Shown: positions 1-11,324, numbered from the stretch's first letter. The stretch: 64,000 bases of DNA from Tretioscincus oriximinensis (GCA_022410635.1 JAJVDF010000784.1:361501-425500), one strand, 5' to 3'. A program made the numbers and translations. Notes: generated from the sequence alone by a model not told the origin.

Positions 1-130
1 GCCATCTCTCTCCGAGAATCACTTTCTTGGAAGCACATATATGTGATCGGCCAACGTATATTATCCTTATTTCATAGGTCCTTTTACTTTTAAACCTTCT
101 TCTGTCCTGAAGAATGAATTCAAGCCAGAC

Positions 131-158
131 TTTTTTTCTGGTTTAGTCCAGAAAAAAA
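131..158. repeat. Short perfect hairpin
   Basis: Two 11-base arms (131-141 and 148-158), a T run plus CTGG against CCAG plus an A run, enclose a 6-base loop. The arms are perfectly complementary. It resembles a bacterial terminator only superficially, because the surroundings are a vertebrate repeat landscape. It lies just upstream of repeat F and has no function I can assign. Confidence 0.6.
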
Positions 159-169
159 TAAGCAGATTA

Positions 170-445
170 AGGCTGCATCCCCACTAAGGATTTTTTTTTA
201 TCGAGATGGTACTTCCATCATGTCGAATTCACTCCACTAGGTCATGGATGTTCAGCAATCCACTTGCTAAAAAGGCCTGTAGTCTTGGATTTTCCAGCCA
301 CCAATTTCTGTGATTTCCTATCGGATTTCTCTACAATCTGGTAAATAAGGAAATGAACGTGCTAAATCTCACAAGACTTCAAGGATAGCTGTAAAATGTT
401 CATTGGCTCTCAGTTCGCGGAGAATGCTGGGAACTGTAGCAGCAG
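170..445 (+). repeat. Interspersed repeat family F, copy 1
   Basis: Unclassified repeat. It begins GGCTGCATCCCCACTAAGGA and ends near GAGAATGCTGGGAACTGTAG. Between these it shares the order 'TTCAGCAATCCACTTGCTAA', 'CTTGGATTTTCCAGCCACCA' and 'AAATCTCACAAGACTT' with copies at 20071 and 11325. The copies were recognised by comparison within the window. No coding potential is evident. The GGCTGCATCC start resembles the ends of element G at 12965, so a non-autonomous DNA transposon origin is possible but unproven. Confidence 0.7.
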
Positions 446-1194
446 TGACCTATGAGCCATATGATGTCACGAGAACACAAGGAAATGTAACGGGGAAACA
501 AGAAAGAGCAAGGAAAATCAAGGATAGGTGGGGTGAAATCATGAATGTGTTTTCCCCGAATTTAAAAGAAATAGCTAATTTTAAACATCAAGTGGGGACG
601 CTCCTTCTTCAGGATGGGAAGAGGTTTAAAAGTAAATGCGTAACCAAAGTTATATATTGTGCACTGTATGTTCGACTGGGGAAGGAAAAAGGAAGTGGTA
701 GAGGAGAGGAGAGAGGGAGGGTTGAATTGCCATATTGCCATACATATGGGACTATTTTAACACAAAAGAACCAACAAAGTTATGAGGCCAATAATCTTTA
801 ATGAAACTCAGCTCATTTTTAAGCAGGTCAAACAGATAAAACATAGAGACCCAAGAGGATTCCATAGCAAGGTCTTTGTATGTGTGCGTGTACATACACA
901 TGTACACACCCTCTTTCAAACTCTCCCTCTTTCTTTAGGGATTGAAATGAAGATGAAGTTTCAATTAAATACAAGCTTAGCCTGGATATGTTTGTTTTTT
1001 TATTATTGATTGTGCAGAGTTGAGAAGCATTTTCGTTCTCAGTTTATATGTGTCCTAAAGTTGCAACCTTAACAAACTCACTTAGACCATATAGTCAGAC
1101 AGCAGTTCATAATCCTCTCCGAACCGGACTTTAGAGTAACTTCAGAATAGATTGCAAGTGTCACACGTCCGGGGTGGCCCTTCCCTTTAAGGGC
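446..1194. other. Unassigned stretch, no gene seen
   Basis: No exon-like frame and no second copy in the window. It holds a short alternating GT/AC tract near 875-910 and a purine-rich patch near 685-720. The open frames are short and unrelated to known proteins as far as I can see. Confidence 0.5.
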
Positions 1195-1345
1195 ATGGTG
1201 GTGCCAGATGTTGAGATCCTCAGTGTTTCAACAGAGATACTGGAGTTCGAGGCCATGAAGACGTATGAGCGCCTTCTACTGGCCTCATCTTCAGCCAACC
1301 TAGCTTTTCAAAAGGAAAGAAAATCTTGTAAGCCACTCTGAATGT
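1195..1345 (+). mobile_element. Degraded tRNA-derived SINE (family A)
   Basis: A GGAGTTCGAGGCC stretch near 1242 fits a pol III B box. The following 'GAGCGCCTTCTACTGGCCTC' to 'AGCCAACCTAGCT' and 'TTGTAAGCCACTCTGA' are in the order of the better family A copies (7271, 5652). It is internally shortened and lacks the 3' simple-repeat tail. Confidence 0.55.
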
Positions 1346-1784
1346 GATTACACCTGTGGCATAGAGGGTAAGAGGGTGGTGGTGGGGGAGAAATAGATGA
1401 CAGGGAAGAATTGGCAGAAGGAAAGGAAAGGATGAGGGTGTGTGCGTAAGAAGAGGAAATGGATCTGGATTATCAAACAGGCAGGCACCAGCCTATGGGC
1501 CATTGATCATTTAAGGGTGAGGCGACAACAGATCAAAATAATATTGATTATTAGGAGATGCTTTGCAGGGGACCGCCAAAATTTTGATAACTTACGAGCT
1601 TCTGCTGGGTTTAATCTGCTAATGAGAGGAATTACAATTTTTCCACAGAGAAAATTCATTTTCTTCTACATCTCTTGTGGCCTGAGTCCTGACCCCTTCC
1701 ACTTATGCCACCACCTTCCAGCCCTGTTGTCCCTCACACCCCTCACTATTTTCATTTGTATCTTTATTCTGCTCTGGTAATTCT
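1346..1784. other. Unassigned stretch, no gene seen
   Basis: Purine-rich at 1370-1450 (GGTGGTGGGGGAG and AGGAAAGGAAAG patches), otherwise without recognisable structure. The 112-residue open frame starting at 1442 shows no domain and overlaps the SINE downstream, so I do not call it a gene. Confidence 0.45.
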
Positions 1785-1990
1785 GCTGCATGACCACCTG
1801 GGTGACCTTGGGGTACTCACAATTCTTCGGAACTCTTTCAGACCCCACAAGGGGTCTGTTATGAAGAGAAGGAGAAGGTTATTGAATTCCTTGAGAATGG
1901 TAAGGATATTAAAACCTCATCTTCCTCTTCTTGCTTCTCCACTTCTTCTCCTCCTCTTTCTCCTCCTCCTTTTTTTCTGCTTATANCTCG
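1785..1990 (+). mobile_element. 5'-truncated CORE-SINE (family J, tail b)
   Basis: The MIR-like core 'CTGGGTGACCTTGGGGTACTCAC' (about 1798-1821), then the CTCTTTCAGACCCCACA segment and a GGTCTGTTATGAAGAGAA segment, match the intact family J copy at 47380. The 3' side runs into a CTTCTTCTCC-rich tail, so it belongs to the J copies with pyrimidine tails. The 5' tRNA-like head is missing. Confidence 0.65.
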
Positions 1991-2009
1991 TAATCTAGTT
2001 AAAGGAGCT

Positions 2010-2197
2010 TAATAGCTCTGTTCATCTGCCTGGACTAGTGCTAATTCAGATCACATTAGTACTAAGTGCGCACTAATCAGGAACAGTGGTAGACGAGTAC
2101 TCCATCCGTACCAGTACTATTTGTTCTGGGAATAGTGGTCCATCCATATACAGACTGGATCTGAGTGAGCATGGGTGAGAATGTAAGGGGTATGCAA
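2010..2197 (+). repeat. Interspersed repeat family R, copy 1
   Basis: Contains 'GAATAGTGGTCCATCCATAT' and 'CTGGATCTGAGTGAGCATGG', then GAGAATGTAAGG. Related wording occurs around 50530-51050 and more weakly near 38640-38830. It ends where a tRNA-SINE begins. The class is unknown. It is useful as an unoccupied-site comparison for the hAT-like element at 50583. Confidence 0.5.
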
Positions 2198-2552
2198 CAA
2201 ATGGTGCAGTCGCTAAGGAGACGGTCTCTCATCCGAGAGATTCGTATGTTGGATGTGGGAAGGGCTGAGAGCCTTCTAGTAGCCTGCAGCTCTAGCCAAC
2301 TCAGCTATTTAAAATAAATGTAAACTTGTAATCTGCATTTCAATTAGATAAATGAGTACCATCATTTCAGTGTGATTGGGAAGATAGAATGTAAGCCTTT
2401 GTGCAAAAATTAACCCTGCAAGCCACTCTGAGTTCCTTTGGGGAGAGGGGCAGGGTATAAACGCCAGATTCTTCTTCTCCTCCTCTTTCTCCTTCCTCTT
2501 TCCCTTCTCCTCCTCCTACCTCTCTTCCTCTCCTCCTCCTCCCCTCCTCTTC
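2198..2552 (+). mobile_element. tRNA-derived SINE (family A)
   Basis: The head 'GGTGCAGTCGCTAAGGAGAC' (A-box region) is followed by a decayed B-box region, the 'AGCCTGCAGCTCTAGCCAAC' body, and the LINE-type 3' segment 'CAAGCCACTCTGAGTTCCTT' ending in GGGTATAAACGCCAG. A tail of CTT/CTC triplets extends to about 2552. It is full length but diverged from the copies at 7271 and 34054. Confidence 0.8.
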
Positions 2553-3805
2553 ATAGAGAGTACAAAGTGCTACTTCTGATCCACTTGTTGTAGTGTTTAA
2601 TTTGTTTTGAATTAAATATTTCCAAGTTAAAAAGCTGCTTTTGAATTCAGTGGATACTTGAGAGTAACACTGCATAAAAAGGCACAGGCGACTCCGCAAA
2701 TATTATTAAAAGAACACTGAGTTGTTTGAAATAAAGGAACGAAAAATCTTAACTCATTAAGGCTAACCAGAAGCTTTATCCACATTCAATAAAATTCAGA
2801 GAAGCAAGAAGAAAATTATCTCTCAGGAGAGCTACTATCAAGCTGAATTGTCAAAATACCCGAGACAGCTGTTTTATACGGACATTTTTCACATAAACAC
2901 TGCATTGGTTTGTAAAAAGCCTCTGTAGTGCGAAACTGTATTATACAGGCAACTGTTATTCATGTTTACAGGAAGTTAGAGGCACAATGTGAGAGCAATT
3001 CTGTTCTGACCAGAATACAAGACCAGCAAGAATGCTAGAAGTCTCCCTTCCACACACTGAGGTGGCCTATGGAAAACCACGACTTTGTGGTTAGGGGTAA
3101 GTCCTAGGATGCTTCTTGGTCTAATATTGAGTTGCCCTGAGGCCCAATTCAGGTGAGATAGTTCCACATTTCATGGCCCAATTTCCATTAATTTTTCCAG
3201 CCAGTACTTCTATGTTGATTTCATAGTGGGCTCCTCTGCATCCACATTACAAAGCCTTTGCATGACACGCTCTTGTAGGAGCAGGCAAAAGTAGGGGAGG
3301 ACTCTGTCAAGATTCAAGGCAAGACATGCGCTGTGTTTAATTCCTGCACACGCAATGCACTGAGAAACCTCTGGATATGCAATATGATGGAAAGATAGTT
3401 TTCTGATTGATATGTCAGCTTCTCACTGGAGATATGCAGGTACATGAGGATGGATTTACAATTGGCTTTTCTCTGGATTAAAAGAAAATAGTGCCATGTC
3501 CATAGGGCCATGGAGAGGAAATCAAGCATATCAGTTATAGAGCCATGCAGAGTTAAATGAAAGACATAACTTTTGAGTATATGTGCAAAGACCCTAAGGA
3601 ATGTAGTACTGAGGCACTTGCTAAATTGCCCTCTCCAATAGACTACCAAGGTCACTTCCACTGCCTGTGGATGTTCTATGTACTGTATCTATACTTGTAT
3701 CTATACTTGACCTGATTAACACCCCCCCACACACATTTATATGTCTATTATTATTTCTTGCATTCAGTTTGCTACATATAGTCTGTACCAGGCTATTGTT
3801 TCCGA
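2553..3805. other. Unassigned stretch, no gene seen
   Basis: Mixed-composition sequence with no second copy in the window. Short open frames on the minus strand (for example 3314-3661) have no recognisable domain. A CCCCCCACACACA tract lies near 3722. Confidence 0.45.
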
Positions 3806-3898
3806 GCATTTGAAGAAGTAGACTTATCTATGACATGCGACTTCTCCTATTTCTTTCTAGCATTTAAAGTGGTATGAGACCCCTTTGGTAGATTTTTC
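3806..3898 (-). repeat. Interspersed repeat family K, fragment 1
   Basis: 'TGAAGAAGTAGACTTATCTA' then '...GTATGAGACCCCTTTGGTAG' is the reverse complement of the K order seen at 20795 and 32010 (tagcaaagggGTCT ... CTTTCATAGGCAAGT). Sequence of this kind is widespread in reptile genomes. I am not certain of its class. Confidence 0.6.
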
Positions 3899-3970
3899 CT
3901 TCCCTGTGCTAGAAGGATCAGCTTTGTTTTCATCGGCACATACAAGGACTAGAAGCAACAGGATGAAGAG

Positions 3971-4372
3971 GCACAAATGGTGCAATTGTTAAGAAACAGT
4001 CGTTCAGCTGAGAGATCTGTTCTCAAAGCCCTGTGTTGGCTGTAGAGATGAATGAGCGCCCTTTACTGGCCTCAGCTTTAGCCAATGCAGCTATCCAAAA
4101 GAAAGTAGTTTGCAATCTACATTACAAGTAGATTCATGAATACCACCATTAAACTTGGTGGGGAAGATAGAATAGATCTAAGCCTTTGGGCGAAAATTAA
4201 CCTTGTAAGCCACTCTGAGTCCCTTTGGATGAGATGAGTGGAGCATAAAAACCAGATTCCTCCTCTTCTCCTTCTCCTTCTCCTTCTCCTTCTCCTCCTC
4301 CTCCTCCTCCTTCTTCTCCTTCTCCTCCTTCTCCTCCTTCTTCCTTCTTCTTCTTCTTCTTCTTCTTCTTCT
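3971..4372 (+). mobile_element. tRNA-derived SINE (family A) with long pyrimidine tail
   Basis: The A-box-like head 'GGTGCAATTGTTAAG', a decayed B-box region, the 'GAGCGCCCTTTACTGGCCTC' body and the tail 'TTGTAAGCCACTCTGAGTCC' are all present. The tail then expands into about 110 bp of TCC/TTC triplets (4258-4372). Long Lys/Glu or Arg frames read through this tract are artefacts of the triplet repeat. Confidence 0.8.
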
Positions 4373-5651
4373 GGAACACATGGATGAATAACCCACTGTG
4401 TTTTTTCTGACTCTTACATCTGCAGGATCTACTGTTGGCTGGATCACCATAGTGACTTCCATCTCAAGACATACTCGGAACAATCTGGACCACAAAATTC
4501 TCCCCATGCAACATGTAACCCTATGAAAAGAACAGCACCTGCATGACTGCTATCAATCAGCAAGCTAGTGTGAATTTAGCACATTTTTGGAACATTAAAG
4601 TTAGGTCCTGCTATGTAATAATTATATCTGTTCAGTCTATTTTGTGATACGCAAGTGATAAATCACCATTTGCAAGACATATGCTCAATCAAAGCTGAAA
4701 AAGACACGCAATTATGTTGTTTATTGCAAATCCCGAAAGAAACAAGGGCTCTTAAGATGGAGAAGTTGAGCTAGGGAAGGAAGAAGGACAGAAGGCTTTC
4801 GACTGCAGTCTTTAGTACACTTGCAAAGATGTAAATCNCCAAAAACTCACAGCCATTTGCTTCCACGTAAACACAGTTAGAATTATAGCACCTACCCATG
4901 GGTTGCTTTTGCAGAAATAAACGGCAGGCCCGACAAAATATCTGTGGGCATCGTATGAAATTAAATTCGGCTCCTATGTGTTCACACGGAAATGGCTCAA
5001 ATGTGCAAATCTGTTCACAGATACGACCAGACTTATTAAGCAAACATCCTTTTGTACTTTGAGCAGTGTCAATAATATCAACTTTTTTGACAAATACTAA
5101 TCTCCAGGGTTCAAGCTCAGCGGGCGCCTACCAATTTCCAGCCTTTGAAGTGTCGAAAGGATTAAAGTCATGTGTCGATAACCATGACCTCTGACCTCAG
5201 CATGGAAGTTGTCACTGTCTTTCGGTTTCTTTCATTTGCCAGCCATTCACAGGTCTTGCTGGAAGAAGAGCAGCGGATGCGTAAAGACCACACTGAGAGT
5301 TTCTCATGGGCCGCGAATTGGGCACCCATGGTAGTGGAGGGAAGTAATGTTTAGGATGTCATTCCGAATGTATATGGGATAAATAAGAAATGCTCCATTG
5401 GATCAGACCTGTTCCCCACTCTGAGTATCAGTCTGTTCTCATGGTGGGCAAACAATTTAACAAGGAAACAGGCTGTGTAGCCACAGATTTCTGGCCTTTC
5501 AGGCCTGCCATAGTACCCCTATAGTGCTGTATAATCCAAAATAAGACCCATTACAGACCCATCTACNAAAGCTCATGCCATCTACCTTTCTTCTGTTAGT
5601 CTCCAAATGCTACAAGCCTCCTTGCTGGACTTTATCCCATATTGGCTTCAT
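4373..5651. other. Unassigned stretch, no gene seen
   Basis: No repeat family with a second copy in the window and no credible exon. Two isolated N bases occur (near 4838 and 5567). Open frames are under about 95 codons and lack recognisable motifs. Confidence 0.45.
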
Positions 5652-5958
5652 TAGAAGAAGAAGAACTTGGTTCTTATACCCCACTTTTCTCACCTTTCAA
5701 AGGAACTCAAAGCGGCTTAAAAGGATATATTTTGCCCGAAGGCTCACATTNTATCTTCCCCACCAGGCTATGGTGGTTCCCATGTATCTACTTGCAGTNA
5801 GTTNCAATTTCTTGCAATTCATGCTTTCGAATAGCTGGGTTGGCTAGAGCTACAGGCTAGTGGAAGGTGCTCACCCCTCCCCACNTCCNACACAGGGCTT
5901 CGAAACNCNATCTCCCAGGCGAGAGACNAATTCCTAAGCAACTGAGCTATCCGTGCCT
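5652..5958 (-). mobile_element. tRNA-derived SINE (family A), near full length
   Basis: Reading the minus strand, GCACGGATAGCTCAGTTGCT (A box), a B box around GGTTTCGAAGCC, the CTAGCCAACCCAGCT body, and the AAGCCGCTTTGAGT tail with GGGGTATAAGAACCAAGTTC all occur in order. It ends in a short GAA/TTC run at 5652-5665. It is closely similar to the copy at 7271 in the opposite orientation. Several N bases fall inside it. Confidence 0.9.
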
Positions 5959-6571
5959 TCTAGTAAGCCACTAGTAAGCTACTACAGACAAAGATCGCTA
6001 CCACACACATATTCATTCATAAACCTATGCCGAAAAGGGAGAAGGTGTACCCATTCATGCAACCCTTGTTAAAATCCAGTCATTTCTTTCACTATTTGGA
6101 TCCAGACATTTTCTATTTTATATTTTTGGTCACAAACTCTCCCACTACAAGTTGTGTAAAATGTGGAGCTGTATATTAAATACAGCAGAAGCCAGGATAT
6201 AAAACCTATTGGTTCTCTATTGGAATTTCTGTCCCCCATCAAGATTTATTGGATAGAAAATTACTTTCACTGCAGGCAACCTCAGTAAATACACACATTG
6301 ATCTCTGTCCTTCTTATCTGAGAAAGGAACACCTTTTCCTTTCTCTCTTGCTCTTTGCACTCAGGTGAACAACGACAACAACAAGTCAGCTTGGCCATCC
6401 AACATAAAACTGTCAATAGGTCAGAGAGAAGATCGCGCACCNTTGCAGAAGTCAACAGGTTATCTGCCTCATTCAAAATGGCAGCTCTCTTACAGGCACC
6501 ATTACTAGTACAGGTTGCATCTAGATGGGAGGCCCTAAAGGGTGGAATAAAGTGATACTCCAAATTAAAAT
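5959..6571. other. Unassigned stretch, no gene seen
   Basis: AT-rich at 6080-6260, with no second copy in the window. Opposing short open frames at 6282-6587 look like chance frames. Confidence 0.45.
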
Positions 6572-6962
6572 AAGGCCAAGTCTGCACGGATTGGAAAAGT
6601 GAATGAAATGTGCAATCTACGTGTGGATTTTGCTGGGAAAAAGAGGGGACATGCCTTTATCTGGAGCTGCATGGAGCTGGCGCAAGACTGCTTTGAAGAT
6701 CACAGACAACTGAGCTGCGCATGCTCAGCCAGCTGTCATCCTGCAGTCCTGTTGGCTGGCATCTTCTCACGCTGCTTGTCTCCCCGCGAAGGCAGGGACA
6801 GATGACAGGGCTGCAGGCAGCTTACCATGGAGGACCCAGGGATTCTTCTGTACAGACAGAAAAGATCTGCAATTGCAGATTCTGCTCCTATTGTAGATTT
6901 CTTCCAGTNAAACCTCCATTAACAGGTATGATTAGGAAATAGTCATGTGGACGCACCCTTAG
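6572..6962 (+). repeat. Interspersed repeat family H, copy 1
   Basis: Shares an ordered series of blocks with the minus strand of 63270-63590: 'GGATTTTGCTGGGAAAA', 'GCCTTTATC', 'CATCCTGCAGTCCTGTTGGCT', 'TGCTTGTCTCC', 'GCAGGGA' and 'CAGACAGAAAAGATCTGCAA'. The outer parts may form weak inverted ends. There is no coding potential that survives in both copies, so I call it a non-coding repeat, class unknown. Confidence 0.65.
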
Positions 6963-7270
6963 GCTGCATCTACATGTTAATATTCTTATACACATGTAGT
7001 TACAGGTAACAGCAACAGTACTATTAGGTCCGTCCAATATTACGCTTTTTCTTCTTAGTACTTTTATGCCAATTCTGTAGCACAAGGTGCCATCTTCTCA
7101 TCATGTCAGAGCCATGGGGACATGATAAGAGAACCCCTGAGAGCTTCAGCCCTGCCCCGTGATTCTATTCAGTGAGGCAGGGCATAGAAAAGCTGTTTTC
7201 CTGTTGTAGCTAGGTAGTAAAAAAAACCCTCTACCAGCCTCAAAACCTTGTACCAGCCTCAGAACCTTGA
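6963..7270. other. Unassigned stretch
   Basis: Begins with an 'AGGCTGCATCTACATGTTA' segment, similar to the starts of F and G, but no full copy follows. The remainder up to the SINE is featureless. AACCTTG and ACCAGCCTC are repeated around 7230-7265. Confidence 0.4.
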
Positions 7271-7576
7271 GCAGGCACGGATAGCTCAGTTGCTTAGGAA
7301 TTCGTCTCTCGCCTGGGAGATCGGGTTTCGAAGCCCTGTGTGGGACGTGGGGAGGGGTGAGCACCTTCCACTAGCCTGTAGCTCTAGCCAACCCAGCTAT
7401 TCGAAAGCAGGAACTGCAAGAAATTGCAACTGACTGCAAGTAGATTCATGGGAACCACCATAGCCTGGTGGGGAAGATAGAATGGAAGCCTTCCGGCAAA
7501 ATATACCCTTGTAAGCCGCTTTGAGTCCCTTTGAAAGGTGAGAAAAGCGGGGTATAAGAACCCAGTTCTTCTTCTT
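7271..7576 (+). mobile_element. tRNA-derived SINE (family A), best-preserved copy
   Basis: Pol III A box in GATAGCTCAGTTGCTTAGG (about 7280-7298) and B box in GGGTTTCGAAGCC (about 7323-7335), spaced as in a tRNA. These are followed by the unrelated body CCACTAGCCTGTAGCTCTAG. The LINE-type 3' segment 'GTAAGCCGCTTTGAGTCCCT' with AAGCGGGGTATAAGAACCC ends in a short TTC run at 7568-7576. It has the layout of a retroposon mobilised by a LINE that recognises this tail. This copy is the best reference for the family in the window. Confidence 0.92.
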
Positions 7577-8225
7577 GTATTTCAAATTGAGGGTTTTTTT
7601 TCTTTTTGTATTCACCCGACCAGTAACAATGTAGGAGAGGTAGCAGCCAATGGCAGATGAGAAACAGGGCTTCCAAAGCCTCATGGGACTTGTAGTCAAA
7701 TACATGAAAAAGATGAGTTTCCTTGCTACATGTGGAAAAAGGGTCAATCCTTTGTAGCGAGATTTTTAGAGATTTTTAATATGAAGCATAGTAGTCTGGA
7801 TGCAGCCATTAGCTCCATCTCCCTAGATTTGCTTTTTGAATGGATTCCATAAGAACACATCTTCTCCTTCCTCCTTCTCACACACGCGCACAACACACAC
7901 ATTTGGCATGTGCTGCAGATATTTCAGCCACCTGCACACAGCTGTACATTGCTGAATCACAGCTTTCTAAAAGCTGTTATTTTCACGTTAGCCAGCCAGC
8001 CACCAGATGTCAAGGGAAATTCCCTTCTCACATCTTTCAGTTCATACAAAACAGAAGAATACGTTTCCTGTCTCGCAGCATTTGTGTACCCACTGAACTC
8101 ACTCCTCTATCTTTGTCCACCCCTGCTCATCATACGATCTCTATGCTACCACTGCCACTGCCGCCTCTGCTGCCACTGCTGTTTTAGGCTACAGGTTCTG
8201 AATTTATGTGGCAGCCTTTCTAGTA
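7577..8225. other. Unassigned stretch, no gene seen
   Basis: Includes an ACAC-rich patch (7860-7905) and a CTGCCACTGCCGCCTCTGCT-like imperfect trinucleotide patch at 8145-8185. No exon-like structure. Confidence 0.45.
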
Positions 8226-8698
8226 GGCATGTACATGAGAATGCTAGTCCAGCCACGGAAAGGGATGGATTCAGTTTTCTATGAGCTGAGTGCAAAATCA
8301 CCAAGCCTTCCAGATGACTGTTTCAATCTGAAATTTATTTTAAATTTGGAATATTTTTTCAGCCAGATGTTCATCGGCTTGTGGAATTTACTTCCAGAAG
8401 CGGTGGTAGTAGCTAGCAGCCTGGATAGCTTTAAGACAAGATCAAATAGGTTCATGGAAGCCAAGGGTATAAACAGCTACTGGGATGGATGTCTTGATGT
8501 TGCCTTCAAGATGGAGCAACAGACAGGATTCCTGAAATGTCATTTGCAGGGCGTCAAGAACAATTGGAGATTTTGCCTTTTTTCTGTTCCAGACTGCCCA
8601 GGTGCAATTGGTGGGCCTCTGTGTGAGACGGAATGCTGGACAAGATGGACTTTGACCCCATTCATCAGTGCTCCTCGTAGGTTCTTATGTTCTCAATA
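8226..8698 (+). mobile_element. CR1-clade LINE 3' end (family U)
   Basis: Frame 8208-8699 reads FSQMFIGLWNLLPEAVVVAS then SLDSFKTRSNRFMEAKG. This fits the C-terminal end of CR1-type ORF2 proteins (F-F-TQ-RV..WN-LP-EVV..SLDSFK-RLDRF). It is followed by the 3' segment shared with 36536 and 37241 (GGTGGGCCTCTGTGTGA, GAATGCTGGACAAGATGGA) and ends near TTCTTATGTTCT, the octamer-type CR1 terminus. It is 5' truncated with degenerate upstream sequence. The best-matched part starts near 8345. Confidence 0.8.
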
Positions 8699-9410
8699 AC
8701 TCTATTGCCTATCCGTGCTGACCTTTCTATCACAACAAGGAACTGAAGTATCCATGGGGAATTGTATTCCTGCTCCATTGCCTGCCCAAGAACTCACCTG
8801 GGCACTATCCTGATTGGTTGCTCTCCCCTATCCCCTCATACATCTGAGATCCAATATGCATGTTTTGCCCTGAATCACATTATTTATACATATTTTGGGG
8901 TGTGGGGGAGAAGCTTGCAGTGCAATGGGGATTTTTGTGAATGGATTGCTCAAACTGCAAGAGCGCGTGAGGTGGATTTGCCTTGATGTAACTACCATTG
9001 CTGTAGAAATATCTCATCAGGAGGGATCCCCTGTTTATTCATCTCCAAAGCCACCTTGGAGCTAGCTGGCAGGCATTCAGACTTAGCAGTGGGTTTAGTT
9101 TGATCAATGAGAAAGTAATTCAATTGCACGCCAGAATCTCGCAATGCATCATGTGATAGCAGAAAGGGCACCCAAGATTTCCCATTGTACTGAATTGTGA
9201 CTCCTTCTCCATTCATATTTACACAAAATGTCTCACCTCTCTGCTTCCATTCACCTGCCTCATACCTTCAGCTCAGCTGAGGTATACCTCATTGCTGCAG
9301 GATAATGTTACTCTTCTTTACAAAAAGCCAATTGTATCACAATTAATTCATGCAAAACTTTCTTGGGTGCTCAGGCAAGGAGGCAGAAAGCAAAGCAAGG
9401 TAGCAGAATG
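8699..9410. other. Unassigned stretch, no gene seen
   Basis: No second copy in the window and no exon-like signal. The minus-strand frame at 8992-9216 shows no domain. Confidence 0.45.
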
Positions 9411-9414
9411 TTTG

Positions 9415-9560
9415 GGAAGAAGAGGCGGAAGAAGAAGAGGCGGAAGAAGAGGCAGAAGNGGAAGAGGAAGAGGAAGAAGAGGAAGAAGAGGAAGAAGAGG
9501 AAGAGGAAGAAGAAGAAGGAGGAGGAGGAGGAGGAGGAGGAGGAGGAGGAGGAGGAGGAG
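9415..9560 (+). repeat. Purine triplet microsatellite (GAA/GGA)n
   Basis: About 145 bp of uninterrupted purines: GAAGAGGCG units first, then GAAGAG, then pure GGA triplets at 9520-9560. One N lies near 9459. Long Arg/Lys/Glu frames and the Leu/Ser frames of the other strand are by-products. Unlike several GAA tracts in the window, it does not adjoin a recognisable SINE. Confidence 0.9.
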
Positions 9561-10782
9561 CAACTTACAAAGTTAATTTCTCCATCCAGGTGAGATATCA
9601 TGGCAAATCCACCTTATGCAGTTTCAGCAACCCATTCGCTAAAAAGCTGCATTCCCATTATTTTCCTGACAGTAGTTACAAGCTGCTATTGGAACAGACT
9701 TCTCTTTTCCTTAAAGAAAAACCCGGTTGGCTGTATGCACATGGGAACAGGCAGGAAAATGTGAGAATTTGTCTGGGATTTGAGGCAAGGCATGGGCATT
9801 TGGCTGAGATTCAAGGAAAGACATGTGCACTGGGGCTCAGATATATGAGGTGAGGGGAGAAACAACCAATTAGGAGATTGTGCACATGTGTTCTCAGGGG
9901 TGCAATAGAGCTGCATTTACATAGAAAAGTGTGGAAGGACGGGCAATTTGATTATTCTATATTCCAAATAAATTCTGGATTTAAACAGCTGGAAGGGATA
10001 GAAGATGAAGAAGTTGAAGAAGAACAAAGGAAGGGAGGAAGGAAGGAAGGAGGAGAAGGAGAAGAAGGAGAGGGAAGGAGAACTCTTTCAGGATATCACT
10101 TTCACATAGAAACAAAAATTCATCTCAGCAGAGGCGTGCCAATTTGGGGAAAAGGAAAACAAAACATAACAAAACAACCTTCTTGTTTGTCTGAGAGGCT
10201 GGATTTCAACATTTTTATTACCAGCAAATTAACATGTTTTCCCAAACTTGTTATGTTTCCATGTTTGCATTGCTGGGTTCAGCTTACTAATTGCCCGACA
10301 GGATTTTCTTTGCGAAGAATACTGTAAGCCCCGCTACACTGAATCATGGACTACCTAGGGGAAACACGATGAGGTGCCGTGGTTATTATTGGCAGAATGC
10401 ACATTTNCCTATCCCAGATTAGATTAAAAGCTTTTTTTCCCCTTGGAAAGTAATCCAATTGTACTCAGCTGATACACAAGTTGACCCTATGCTAACAACG
10501 AGTTGTTTTTATTTGAAATAAGACGGGACANATTGAAGCTCAAAATGCACATGGTCTTATTCTGTTCCAGAAAGATAGGGTAAAACCTGGGAAGCCTCTC
10601 TTCACCTTCCACCTCAATTTCCTCTTCCCTCCTTCCTCCTCCTCTCCGCCAGCACTTATCTCTATTAACTATAGCTGCTTCACGATTTGTAGATCATGGA
10701 AAGCCTAGAATACAGTTCCTGCATTTCCTGCATGAATGTTTCCATAGGGCACCAATGTGATGGGCTGCTTAAAAGGTATTTG
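9561..10782. other. Unassigned stretch, no gene seen
   Basis: Contains a polypurine patch at 10003-10082 (AAGGAAGG units). The 'CAGCAACCCATTCGCTAAAA' segment near 9627 recalls repeat F but does not extend. The 149-residue frame at 9878-10327 crosses the purine patch and has no domain. Confidence 0.45.
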
Positions 10783-11250
10783 TATGTTTGTTTATTTACA
10801 TTTCTATTTTGCTCTATACCCAGGGGTCTCAGGGCAGTTGACAATAAAAACCAAATGAACACATTCAAAGATCAATATCTAAAAGTAGGGGAGGGAGCAG
10901 TTTTTTCAGCCAAAGGCCAGGTTAAAGAGATGCAACTTCAAGCATTTTCTGAATGCACACAGAGATGGTGATTGACGCACCACAAGGGGGAGACTGTCCC
11001 ATAGTCTGGGGGCTGGCACAGAGAAGGCCCTATCCTGGAATCCCCTCCTTTTTGCCACAGAGAGAAGCAAAGAGGGCCTCCTCTGCAGATTTTAAGCAAA
11101 GGCAGGTTGCTTAAGGGGGAAGATGCTCCCACAGATATTTGGGGCCCAAGTTATTTAGGACCTTATAGGTTAAAGTTAATATCTTGAATTGGTCTCGGTA
11201 GCATATTGGTAGTCAGTGCAGCTCTTTCAAAACAAGTGTGATGTGTATCT
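10783..11250 (-). mobile_element. LINE T 3' end (L2/CR1-like), copy 1
   Basis: The minus strand ends with the 3' tail CTGAGACCCCTGGGTATAGA followed by AAATAAA. Upstream it aligns with 16567-16915 through 'GATGGTGATTGACGCACCAC', 'GGGGGAGACTGTCCCATAGT' and 'GAGGGCCTCCTCTGCAGATT'. In the better copy that region encodes a LINE ORF2 C terminus. This copy is frameshifted. The block AATATCTTGAATTGGTCTCG near 11180 extends the element further 5' on the minus strand. Confidence 0.75.
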
Positions 11251-11324
11251 GGACAGTTGTTCCAGCCAGCAGTCTTGTCCATCTCCATTCACAATTTTTA
11301 GCGAGGTGGAAGCAACATCCCCTT

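Noticed and set aside
131..158. Rho-independent terminator
   Set aside because: Hairpin followed by no gene, in vertebrate DNA. The resemblance is accidental.
7271..7345. Possible functional tRNA gene (A and B boxes present)
   Set aside because: The tRNA-like head runs directly into a SINE body and LINE-type tail, with several similar copies in the window. No complete cloverleaf with a proper acceptor stem.
9590..9665. Fourth copy of repeat F
   Set aside because: Only one ~20-base stretch (CAGCAACCCATTCGCTAAAA) matches; the rest does not follow.
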